From assembly GCA_017882245.1 (NCBI GenBank), contig JADGPV010000211.1:1-11967 (forward strand): a stretch of DNA of 11,967 bases, written 5' to 3'. The position numbers and the translations under genes were made by a program. This document shows positions 6,482 to 11,967 of this stretch, in pieces. Position 1 is the first letter of the stretch; each line of letters opens with the position of its first letter. The notes under the pieces were generated by a model that was given only the letters and a program-made list of their open reading frames with translations, was not told the DNA's origin and searched no databases. Origin of the DNA: Bacteroidales bacterium. GTDB lineage: Bacteria; Bacteroidota; Bacteroidia; Bacteroidales; VadinHA17.

Positions 6482-6951
6482 TAAAGATCATCAAAGAATT
6501 CAAACAGAAACCTTGGATCATAATCCACCTCACATTTATCCAGAATAGACATATACTCCTCACGAAATGACCTCTTTGCATGATGCACCTCCTGATTTTC
6601 GATGTACCGGTAAACCTTTTCAATCTGCGATTTGCTGTATGTGAATCCCCCATATCCCTCCTGCCATGAAAACCGTCCCGGCACTAACCTGTTTTCATTT
6701 ATAAACAGCGATGAATTGCGTTTGATGTCATGAACCGTATCAGACACGGAAACAGAAGGATTTAAACCGATCAAAATATGGATATGGTCAGCTACACCAT
6801 TGACAATTATCGATTTATGTTTCATGCCTGTAATTATTCCACTGATGTACTCATAGATACGTGGTCTGATTTTTTCCGTTAACACATTTTTTTTCATGTA
6901 GACAGCAAACACGAGTTGCACATACATCTGAGTGAATGTTCCTGGTTTCAT
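6481..6951 (-). CDS. IS200-like / REP-associated tyrosine transposase (HUH, Y1)
   Basis: A 156-residue Y1 transposase, a single-strand DNA nuclease that cuts at or near hairpins and attaches to DNA through a tyrosine. The HUH metal-binding motif is DHIHIL (His56, His58) and the catalytic tyrosine is most likely Tyr116 in YRYIENQ. FTQMYVQLVFAV (5-16), FSWQEGYGGFTYSKSQIEKV (94-113) and the VDYDPRFLF end are typical of the short, single-domain Bacteroidota proteins of this group. There is no TnpB partner, and the gene is a single copy in the window surrounded by short palindromes in both orientations. That fits a REP-associated transposase (RAYT) rather than a classic IS200. ATG 6951 is preferred over TTG 6975, which adds an unconserved MLHKKQSF and lies next to the -7 box. 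The frame is intact, so it may be active. Confidence 0.88.
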   Translation of the reverse strand: MKPGTFTQMYVQLVFAVYMKKNVLTEKIRPRIYEYISGIITGMKHKSIIVNGVADHIHILIGLNPSVSVSDTVHDIKRNSSLFINENRLVPGRFSWQEGYGGFTYSKSQIEKVYRYIENQEVHHAKRSFREEYMSILDKCEVDYDPRFLFEFFDDL

Positions 6952-6976
6952 AAATGATTGTTTTTTATGCAGCAAT

Positions 6977-6985
6977 CCAAAATTA
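6977..6985 (-). promoter_or_regulatory. Bacteroidota -7 promoter box for the transposase
   Basis: On the minus strand this reads TAATTTTGG, matching TAnnTTTG, 25 bases before ATG 6951. No convincing -33 TTG is seen. It supports the short start and suggests the transposase has its own promoter, with the upstream hairpin cassette 7011-7106 behind it. Confidence 0.5.
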
Positions 6986-7010
6986 CGAAAAACAGGGGAA
7001 AAATTCTTTA

Positions 7011-7023
7011 TCCCCTACAGGGA
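7011..7023. repeat. CGTAG-core hairpin 8 (right cassette, imperfect)
   Basis: TCCCC-TAC-AGGGA: four pairs plus a C/A mismatch next to the loop. It matches hairpin 1 at 6147-6159 in sequence and flanks, with G changed to A. Confidence 0.6.
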
Positions 7024-7049
7024 ATTTGTTCCTGATTTTCGTATCTGTC

Positions 7050-7106
7050 CTACAATACTGAAACCGCTACGCGGTATTAAAATTTACCACCTGCCTGTAA
7101 CACATC
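7050..7106 (-). repeat. Reverse hairpin-plus-tail unit and right copy of the 43-bp direct repeat
   Basis: On the minus strand 7075-7050 reads ACCGC-GTA-GCGGT followed by TTCAGTATTGTAG. This is a fifth unit of the array family, in the opposite orientation and on the other side of the transposase gene. The plus-strand segment 7064-7106 is the right copy of the 43-bp repeat, ending TGTAACACATC (7096-7106). The left cassette has 18 fewer bases between its two hairpins and lacks the CTACAATACTGAA tail, so it looks like a deletion derivative of this one. Confidence 0.8.
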
Positions 7107-7203
7107 TATATTCCGAATCGTATAATTTGCTGAACATTTAGCCCCGTCTCGACGTTAATGGATTAAAATACCTCTGCTTTTGTTACATAACCACCCTGAC
7201 AGT

Positions 7204-7851
7204 ATGAACACTCCTGACGAGCTATTACAGGCATATAATGCGCTGTTCATGTTCCTTGGTGGATCAGTCTCACTCGCCCCTGAAGAGAGCGGATTGTCCC
7301 ACTTCTGCGAGAAGGGTCTGCTGAGAAACCTCCCCATAGAGAGCAGGAACCTGAAATTCCTTGAAGCGAGTTGGATTTTAAAATCACCATGCCCTCATAA
7401 GCAACAATGCTGTATGATGGTCAGAGATAACTACGAATCCATATTAGCCGCTAACAGAACCTCAACTGCTTACCCTGTTGCTTCACACTATTGCAAAACC
7501 GGAACAGATAAGTATGAACATCGTAAGATGCTTGAGGAGGTCTACCTCAGATATGGATATAGCCGTGCTGCAGAATGCGACCTGGAAGCCGATCACCTGG
7601 GCATCGAACTGCTCTTCACCAACCATCTTATTGAAAAATTTCTCACGGAAGATGATTATGAGATCAAAGAGATGATCAGAAAAGATCTCGTGAAATTCAT
7701 TGCTGAAGAGATGCTCACATGGGTGCCACGGTGGGCTGAAAAGGTCTCCGAGAATTCAGTTACCAAATGCTATACCGGCATTTCTGGGCTTATTATCGGG
7801 GGTCTGGAAGATGTAAAGGATATTCTTCGCAATCAGAAATTAGGGTTATAA
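7204..7851 (+). CDS. TorD-like chaperone (molybdoenzyme maturation family)
   Basis: A 215-residue, mainly helical cytoplasmic protein of the TorD/DmsD/NarJ family. These chaperones bind the Tat signal peptide or apo-form of molybdopterin enzymes and hold them until the cofactor is inserted. Supporting features are the YPVASHY segment (90-96), the EADHLGIELLFTNHLI core (128-143, equivalent to the family's 'PDHxxxE' motif, with Asp130 and His131) and the WVPRWAEKV segment in a late helix. It also has a run of cysteines (CPHKQQCC, residues 63-70), which I do not know as a family feature. No molybdoenzyme gene lies in the window, so it is an orphan here. ATG 7204 is preferred to a TTG at 7180. 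It ends tail-to-tail with the minus-strand SRPBCC gene, overlapping it by 19 bp. Confidence 0.75.
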   Translation: MNTPDELLQAYNALFMFLGGSVSLAPEESGLSHFCEKGLLRNLPIESRNLKFLEASWILKSPCPHKQQCCMMVRDNYESILAANRTSTAYPVASHYCKTGTDKYEHRKMLEEVYLRYGYSRAAECDLEADHLGIELLFTNHLIEKFLTEDDYEIKEMIRKDLVKFIAEEMLTWVPRWAEKVSENSVTKCYTGISGLIIGGLEDVKDILRNQKLGL

Positions 7852-8219
7852 AAGCGTTTGATCGCTCCCATGTAGTATTCGTTCCACCCTTCCACGATAT
7901 TTTCATAATCCTCGATCGGAATGTTGGTGTGCTCAACATTTACCGTCGAATTCCCCCCGTTACCGGCTATGCTGATCGTGACAACAGACTCGACTTCCCT
8001 GTCGCCAAAGTACCACTCCTGCACCACCCTACGATCAGGCACAAGGTCGATTATCTTCCCGCAGATGTCACCGTCCCACATATTAAACTCCTCACCGGGT
8101 TTTGTAACCATGACAGCCGGGTGTCCAGACCAGAGTTCAATCGTATATGGATTTGTCAGTGCCGCATAGATATCTGAAGGTTCGGCATTGATATGATATG
8201 TCTTTTTAAAATTCCGCAT
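7833..8219 (-). CDS. SRPBCC-domain protein, AHSA1 type
   Basis: A 128-residue START/SRPBCC-fold protein of the Aha1 C-terminal-like (AHSA1) family, small cytoplasmic proteins with a hydrophobic ligand cavity, most without a known ligand. The family layout is visible: FKKTYHINAEPSDIYAALTNPYTIELWSG at the N-terminus, then GEEFNMWDGDICGKIIDLVPDRRVVQEWYFGD (the beta-sheet core) and a C-terminal helix VEGWNEYYMGAIKRFY. ATG 8219 is preferred over GTG 8228, which adds three residues. It lies 33 bp after trxB on the same strand, with no clear promoter between them, so cotranscription is likely. Its stop is inside the 3' end of the convergent TorD-like gene (19-bp overlap). Confidence 0.82.
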   Translation of the reverse strand: MRNFKKTYHINAEPSDIYAALTNPYTIELWSGHPAVMVTKPGEEFNMWDGDICGKIIDLVPDRRVVQEWYFGDREVESVVTISIAGNGGNSTVNVEHTNIPIEDYENIVEGWNEYYMGAIKRFYNPNF

Positions 8220-8252
8220 TTTGTCCACTTTGTTAACTTATTTTTTATCAAA

Positions 8253-9248
8253 TTATAACATTTCTGTAAGATATCTCTCTGCATCAATGGCTGCCTTACA
8301 ACCGCTGGCCGCTGCCGTAACTGCCTGCCTGTAAACATAATCCATCACATCACCTGCCGCAAAGACGCCAGGCACACGCGTACAGGTCGAGCCAGGCTCT
8401 GTAATGATGTACCCTGTCTCACCGGTTTCAACCCATGGCTTGAAGATATCGGAGTTGGGTGTATGGCCTACTGCAAGGAATAAACCATCTATTTTAATAT
8501 TGAATTTCTCTTCTTCAGGAGTTCCCTTTTCCCGAACAACCACAGCACCCTCAACACCATTGGTTCCGAAGAGGTCATCCAGCTGGCACTTCCAAAGTAT
8601 TTCTATGTTTGGTGCAGTCATCACTCTGTGTTGCATTGGTTTGCTGGCACGAAACACATCACGTCTGACGATCATATAAACTTTGCTGCACAGGTTAGCA
8701 AGATAAGAAGCCTCCTCGCAGGCGGTATCTCCTCCTCCCACAACGGCTACGTCCTTGCCGCGATAGAAGAAACCGTCACAGGTAGCACAGGCAGATACAC
8801 CCATGCCTGCATACTTTTTCTCTGCCGGTATCCCAAGGAATTTGGCAGTGGCACCGGTTGCGATAATTATTACATCAGCCACTATCTCTGCCGTACCATC
8901 AAATGTCACTTTCAGAGGTTTGCCCGAGAAATCAGAGGACGTGGCAATTCCAAACCTTACATCAGTGCCGAACTTCTCAGCCTGTTTGCGCAGGTCCTCC
9001 ATCATCTCCGGTCCGCTGACACCTTCAGGATAGCCCGGGAAATTCTCCACATCAGTAGTTATAGTAAGCTGCCCTCCCTGCTGGAGGCCCGTGTATAGCA
9101 CCGGCTTGAGGTTTGCCCGTGCAGCATAAATTGCTGCAGTATAACCTGCCGGTCCCGAGCCTATTATGAGACAACATATTTTTTCTGTTGTCTTGCAGTC
9201 AGATTTATCCTCTCCCTTATCTGTTTCCAAAGGCTTGAACAGTTGCAT
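8253..9248 (-). CDS. trxB: Thioredoxin-disulfide reductase
   Basis: A 331-residue FAD- and NADPH-dependent enzyme that reduces oxidised thioredoxin in the cytoplasm. Visible in order: FAD-binding GSGPAG (30-35), GGQL and the DVENFPGYP segment (66-74), the redox pair CATC (154-157), the NADPH-binding GGGDTA (171-176) with the phosphate-binding VRRDVFR (194-200), and the second FAD contact AAGDV with YRQAVTAAASG near the C-terminus. This is a normal low-molecular-weight bacterial TrxB with a ~22-residue charged N-terminal extension before the Rossmann strand (ICCLIIG). That extension has no signal peptide or membrane segment. ATG 9248 has a -33/-7 promoter just upstream. No thioredoxin gene is adjacent. 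Confidence 0.95.
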   Translation of the reverse strand: MQLFKPLETDKGEDKSDCKTTEKICCLIIGSGPAGYTAAIYAARANLKPVLYTGLQQGGQLTITTDVENFPGYPEGVSGPEMMEDLRKQAEKFGTDVRFGIATSSDFSGKPLKVTFDGTAEIVADVIIIATGATAKFLGIPAEKKYAGMGVSACATCDGFFYRGKDVAVVGGGDTACEEASYLANLCSKVYMIVRRDVFRASKPMQHRVMTAPNIEILWKCQLDDLFGTNGVEGAVVVREKGTPEEEKFNIKIDGLFLAVGHTPNSDIFKPWVETGETGYIITEPGSTCTRVPGVFAAGDVMDYVYRQAVTAAASGCKAAIDAERYLTEML

Positions 9249-9272
9249 CTGAAATTCTATCTAAATATGACG

Positions 9273-9301
9273 ACAAAAATAATAATTAAATAAAACCCCA
9301 A
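9273..9301 (-). promoter_or_regulatory. Bacteroidota -33/-7 promoter for trxB
   Basis: On the minus strand: -33 TTG at 9301-9299, 17 bases, then -7 TATTTTTGT at 9281-9273 (consensus TAnnTTTGY), 24 bases before the trxB ATG. It sits in the 53-bp gap after the DUF6599 gene, so trxB is probably transcribed independently of that operon. Confidence 0.6.
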
Positions 9302-10096
9302 TTAAAATGAAACTGTAATATGTTTGGGAGTGATAACGGTAAGGGCTGAGACGTTGTTCTTTGCTACAGTATCAGCCGAAGCGCAGGTCTTTCGTCCCTT
9401 CAGAAACTTGTCTGCTGCAAGCTCAGTGTCAAAAAACATCGATGCTTCGATTTGCTGATCTTTCCTTATAATGAGGGCGGTGTAATCACTCAGGTCTCCA
9501 AGAGCATCAATAAGAACGGGTATGCCATTGTAGATGCCAAGAGGTCCTCTGATAAGTACCGCACTTTTCATTGTCTCCATATCAAGTCCGCCTACAAAGA
9601 AACGGTCCGGATTAAAAGGCGGATCGACTATATGTTCAACCAGGAAGGCAGTTATTTCGTTGGCGGCCTTCTGTTCAGCTTCGGTGCCTTTATCGTTGAT
9701 TATGTTCACATAAAAACATCCTTTGCAGAACTGTAACTGGTAGGCTGACCGGCATATATGATCTGTCAGTCTGGCCCCTCCGTTACAGCGGAAACGCGAT
9801 ACCGAGAAGATGCCGAAAGCTGCTTCGGCATCCTTCATCCGGTAAGACTCGACTTTTATGTCCCTGCCTTCAGATATCAGCTCTGTCACAACAAGGGTAT
9901 CAAATCCGTACTCGAGATAAAGCTCCGCGCCGCCGTCGATATATCCGTACAATGATTCTTCGGTGAATGTGCGCTTCTCTCTGACCTCAATGCCCGGTAT
10001 ATCTGATAAATTCATTGAAGACGTTAATGCCTGCGCGCCGGTTGATACCGCCATGCAGCCCAGAAAAAAAGAGATAATTATTTTTCTACAATACAT
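9302..10096 (-). CDS. DUF6599-type secreted protein
   Basis: A 264-residue protein with a Sec signal peptide (MYCRKIIISFFLGCMAVSTGAQA, cleavage near residue 23). It fits the DUF6599 family, best seen in ESLYGYIDGGAELYLEYGFDTLVVTEL and YRMKDAEAAFGIFSVSRF. Then comes a stretch with RSAYQLQFCKGCFYVNI and a C-terminal part beginning GPLGIYNGIPVLIDAL. Function of the family is unknown; the fold is probably extracytoplasmic. TTG 10111 would add five residues; ATG 10096 gives a cleaner signal peptide. It follows the Tat-exported DUF362 gene by 19 bp on the same strand, so the two are likely cotranscribed and may act together outside the cytoplasm. Two cysteines close together (CKGC) could form a disulfide. 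Confidence 0.75.
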   Translation of the reverse strand: MYCRKIIISFFLGCMAVSTGAQALTSSMNLSDIPGIEVREKRTFTEESLYGYIDGGAELYLEYGFDTLVVTELISEGRDIKVESYRMKDAEAAFGIFSVSRFRCNGGARLTDHICRSAYQLQFCKGCFYVNIINDKGTEAEQKAANEITAFLVEHIVDPPFNPDRFFVGGLDMETMKSAVLIRGPLGIYNGIPVLIDALGDLSDYTALIIRKDQQIEASMFFDTELAADKFLKGRKTCASADTVAKNNVSALTVITPKHITVSF

Positions 10097-10115
10097 AAAT
10101 ATCCTGTTCAATTAT

Positions 10116-11288
10116 CTAACCCAGTACCACTTCTCTCATATCAATCTTTGTCCTGTCCGCTATGCCGAGGCCTATTTTCTCAGCCTGGACCATGAATTCC
10201 AGTGCCATTGGATTGCCCTCTTTCTGGAGACCTTCTGCAATTCGTTTTGCCAGGAGAATGTCATAGCCTATCCTGTCGACCGCCACAGGGTCAGTTCCGG
10301 TGATGATGGTCTGGTAATCGCAGAAGAACTGCGGATTGGCGCCAGGACCGCCGTTGAAGCAGCCTTTTATGCCGTCAACGATGTTCAGGACAACCTTGTC
10401 GCGCAGGGGAGAAAATGCGCACACCTGTGCGCAGGTTTCGTTCCAGAGTTTGGCATGCAGCCGGCCTGTATTTGAAACTGATCCGAAGGCAAGGTTTTTA
10501 AGTGCCAGGGTGACCGTCGGCCCTGCATTCTTCAGGATGGGAATATTTATGATCTTATCGAGATCCTGTGTTACGATCTTTGTGAAATATGAATACTTGC
10601 CCCCGTTGATCATATAAGGCATCGTATATTCATCATACTCACCCTCCACATCTGCCCAGTAATACCAGTCGCGGTCAATCATATGCTCACCGTACAACTT
10701 TCCATCCTTGCCATAGTAGAGACCATACTTATCCATCTGTTCAGTCCCGACAATTTTAATACCCGGATAGTTTTCCTCAGTAAACCCTGCATCGGTGAGC
10801 TCGAATTCGCGGCGGTCCCAGATGGTCAGCTGAGATCTCTTTATCCCGCTGGCCTCAAGCTGTGCTATGACCGCCCTGACCGTCTCATGACTTGTGCTCA
10901 GGCTCTTTCCTGCAACAGGATTAACTTTCAGTCCAATTCTCTCACCGGGCAAGACGAATTTTCTCCAGGCTTTTTTCAGTTTCTTTTCCTCTGTCAGCTC
11001 GAGCATGGAACGGGCGATCATATCATGAACCTCCTGTTCCATAATGTTGTTCTCTTTCACTGACCTGCTGTTTTTTATGACTGCTACCCGTCCCGGAAAG
11101 AGCCCGGGCATTGATCCCGAAGTGCGAGGGACTTTCAGGGCATCGTTAATATTAGTAGCCGGTTTTACTTGCTGAACCGGGACTTCCCTGGTTGTTGATC
11201 CCATTGCACTGGCTACCGGTACTGCTGCGGCAGCTGCAGCGCCTGCTCCTGCAAGGCGGAGGAAATTTCGGCGGTTGACGTTGTTCAT
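10116..11288 (-). CDS. Tat-exported DUF362-domain protein
   Basis: A 390-residue protein with a twin-arginine signal (NRRNFLRLAGAGAAAAAAVP, Arg6-Arg7, cleavage after about residue 28), so it is probably exported folded. The mature part fits DUF362: VAVIKN near residue 70, GERIGLKVNPVAGKSLSTSHETVRAVI (about 114-140), LDKIINIPILKNAGPTVTLALKNLAFG (about 243-269), and TGTDPVAVDRIGYDIL toward the C-terminus. Many DUF362 proteins carry ferredoxin-type cysteine clusters, but here there is no CxxCxxC run. Remaining cysteines are scattered (TCAQVC, GCFNGG, FFCDY), so a metal or cofactor role remains open. Tat export usually implies a cofactor or folding before export. ATG 11288 follows a good -33/-7 promoter. 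Biochemical function is unknown. Confidence 0.82.
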   Translation of the reverse strand: MNNVNRRNFLRLAGAGAAAAAAVPVASAMGSTTREVPVQQVKPATNINDALKVPRTSGSMPGLFPGRVAVIKNSRSVKENNIMEQEVHDMIARSMLELTEEKKLKKAWRKFVLPGERIGLKVNPVAGKSLSTSHETVRAVIAQLEASGIKRSQLTIWDRREFELTDAGFTEENYPGIKIVGTEQMDKYGLYYGKDGKLYGEHMIDRDWYYWADVEGEYDEYTMPYMINGGKYSYFTKIVTQDLDKIINIPILKNAGPTVTLALKNLAFGSVSNTGRLHAKLWNETCAQVCAFSPLRDKVVLNIVDGIKGCFNGGPGANPQFFCDYQTIITGTDPVAVDRIGYDILLAKRIAEGLQKEGNPMALEFMVQAEKIGLGIADRTKIDMREVVLG

Positions 11289-11324
11289 GGCAAAGGCAAA
11301 TTACGGTTTTGGCATTTATGATCC

Positions 11325-11354
11325 GCAAATATAAAAATTTACTGATCCATGCAA
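11325..11354 (-). promoter_or_regulatory. Bacteroidota -33/-7 promoter for the DUF362-DUF6599 operon
   Basis: On the minus strand: -33 TTG at 11354-11352, 18 bases, then -7 TATATTTGC at 11333-11325, an exact TAnnTTTGY. The box ends 36 bases before ATG 11288. Confidence 0.65.
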
Positions 11355-11395
11355 CAGTCGTTATTCACAAGCTTATTGACAGCTGCCGGCTTTTT

Positions 11396-11426
11396 TTGCA
11401 TAATCGGAATAGTTGATTAATTTTGC
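11396..11426 (+). promoter_or_regulatory. Bacteroidota -33/-7 promoter for tRNA-Pro
   Basis: -33 TTG at 11396-11398, 19 bases, -7 TAATTTTGC at 11418-11426. The tRNA begins 14 bases later. The arrangement is divergent from the DUF362 promoter. Confidence 0.65.
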
Positions 11427-11440
11427 ACCGCTTCACAGCA

Positions 11441-11515
11441 CGGGATGTAGCTCAGCCCGGTTAGAGTACTTGTCTGGGGGGCAAGGGGCCCCGGGTTCAA
11501 ATCCCGGCATCCCGA
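11441..11515 (+). tRNA. tRNA-Pro (anticodon GGG)
   Basis: A complete cloverleaf of 75 nt without an encoded CCA. The acceptor stem CGGGATG (11441-11447) pairs with CATCCCG (11508-11514), with discriminator A11515. The D arm opens with GCTC and its loop contains GG. The anticodon stem CTTGT/GCAAG closes the loop CTGGGGG, with anticodon GGG at 11476-11478 reading CCC/CCU proline codons. The T arm is CCGGG-TTCAAAT-CCCGG. A dedicated promoter precedes it and a terminator follows. Confidence 0.95.
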
Positions 11516-11521
11516 CTGAGC

Positions 11522-11563
11522 AAAAAAGCCCATTCGTTTACCGGCGGATGGCTTTTTGTTTTT
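11522..11563 (+). terminator. Rho-independent terminator after tRNA-Pro
   Basis: AAAAAGCC pairs with GGCTTTTT, and the stem extends inward with CATTCG/CGGATG (one bulged C, one G-T pair), followed by TTTTTGTTTTT. It begins seven bases after the tRNA. Confidence 0.75.
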
Positions 11564-11605
11564 AGGGACAACGAGAAAGCTCGCTTTCGAGGAGCACACA
11601 AAAAT

Positions 11606-11643
11606 AAAAAGTCGCGTCACGCGAAGCGTGATGCAGACTTTTT
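11606..11643. terminator. Bidirectional Rho-independent terminator
   Basis: AAAAAGTC (11606-11613) and GCGTCACGC (11614-11622) pair with GCGTGATGC (11626-11634) and GACTTTTT (11636-11643), with loop GAA and a single bulged A at 11635. T-runs follow on both strands (TTTTT on plus; TTTTTATTTTT on minus). The minus-strand gene to the right has its TGA (11617-11619) within this stem. Confidence 0.8.
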
Positions 11644-11967
11644 GCTCAGGATGGTCCTATTCAAGAAACTATAAAATTTCCGTATTATCCTTGATATAAA
11701 CCGACCGTAATAAGGCGTTTTTAGCTTATTAATTGCCTTTCTATAATCTGGATATCCACTATCATGTGCTACATTACCTTTCATCTGGCATGATATCGCC
11801 CCGGAAACACATACAATTTGTATAAAGGGTAAAAGATCAGTGATTGATCCTTCTTTTAAACACGCTTCTGCCGATTCCTGCAAAACAGGTGTACCTGCCA
11901 GGCCAAACACCTTATCATTGACTTTACTGACCGGTTCATTTTCTCTGATCGCTAATTCTCCATTGGA
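11617..11967 (-). CDS. Unrecognised protein, C-terminal fragment (5' end off the right edge)
   Basis: The minus-strand frame is open from the right edge (11967) to a TGA at 11617-11619: 116 codons with no stop. I do not recognise the family. The visible part starts SNGELAIRENEPVSKVND, continues VFGLAGTPVLQESAEACLKEGSITDLLPFIQIVCVSGAISCQMKG and ends in a strongly basic region (KAINKLKTPYYGRFISRIIRKFY, then LSKKSASRF). That tail suggests nucleic acid or membrane-surface contact, but this is only composition. The last five codons are read from the bidirectional terminator stem, so the end SASRFA may not be conserved. The true start is outside the window; a GTG at 11910 is possible but needless, since the frame continues upstream of it. 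It is base-composition poor in GC compared with the DUF362 gene. Confidence 0.55.
   Translation of the reverse strand, partial: SNGELAIRENEPVSKVNDKVFGLAGTPVLQESAEACLKEGSITDLLPFIQIVCVSGAISCQMKGNVAHDSGYPDYRKAINKLKTPYYGRFISRIIRKFYSFLNRTILSKKSASRFA

Noticed and set aside
6411..6653. Minus-strand 80-codon frame overlapping the transposase end
   Set aside because: It reads through the repeat array and the transposase gene in another frame; the HUH frame is the real one.
7122..7131. TATAATTTGC as a promoter for the TorD-like gene
   Set aside because: It has three bases between TA and TTTG instead of two, and no -33 box; too weak to list. A similar TATAATTTG lies at the 3' end of trxB and was rejected for the same reason.
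11417..11620. Minus-strand 67-codon frame across the tRNA
   Set aside because: It is the antisense of tRNA-Pro and its terminator; the CRDLNPGPLAPQ-type peptide is a well-known false prediction from tRNA genes.

Overview
The window looks like a chromosomal segment of a Bacteroidota bacterium, probably Bacteroidales or a related order. The evidence is the gene order bamD–rpoZ (omega)–coaBC, the presence of DUF4252, DUF6599 and a Bacteroidota-type acyl-CoA:amino-acid alpha-oxoamine synthase, and repeated copies of the Bacteroidota -7 promoter box TAnnTTTG ahead of genes that mostly lack a clear Shine-Dalgarno sequence. Species cannot be told from the sequence.

Layout. 1-2376 (minus): a housekeeping operon, bamD (outer-membrane assembly lipoprotein), rpoZ/omega and coaBC (coenzyme A synthesis, running off the left edge). 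2567-3814 (plus): a PLP-dependent alpha-oxoamine synthase, divergent from bamD, likely making a sphingoid or sulfonolipid long-chain base. 3987-6109 (plus): a four-gene envelope-stress-like module, DUF4252 / ECF sigma factor / single-pass membrane anti-sigma candidate / second DUF4252, with a plausible ECF-type promoter in front. 6144-7106: a REP-associated-transposase-like element. It has one HUH/Y1 transposase gene (minus) surrounded by nine short hairpins that share a CGTAG core but have different, compensating stems; four of them form a regular 50-52 bp array and two lie in cassettes that form an imperfect direct repeat. 7204-7851 (plus): an orphan TorD-like chaperone, tail-to-tail and overlapping with a minus-strand SRPBCC/AHSA1 protein that follows trxB (thioredoxin reductase). 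9302-11288 (minus): a Tat-exported DUF362 protein and a secreted DUF6599 protein. 11441-11515 (plus): tRNA-Pro(GGG) with its own promoter and terminator. A bidirectional terminator then separates it from an unrecognised minus-strand gene cut by the right edge.

The most interesting part is the transposase/hairpin region. Its hairpins keep base pairing while changing sequence, so structure plus the CGTAG core appears to be what is conserved. Several gene starts are placed downstream of the longest possible start because a -7 promoter box lies at or inside the longer reading frame.
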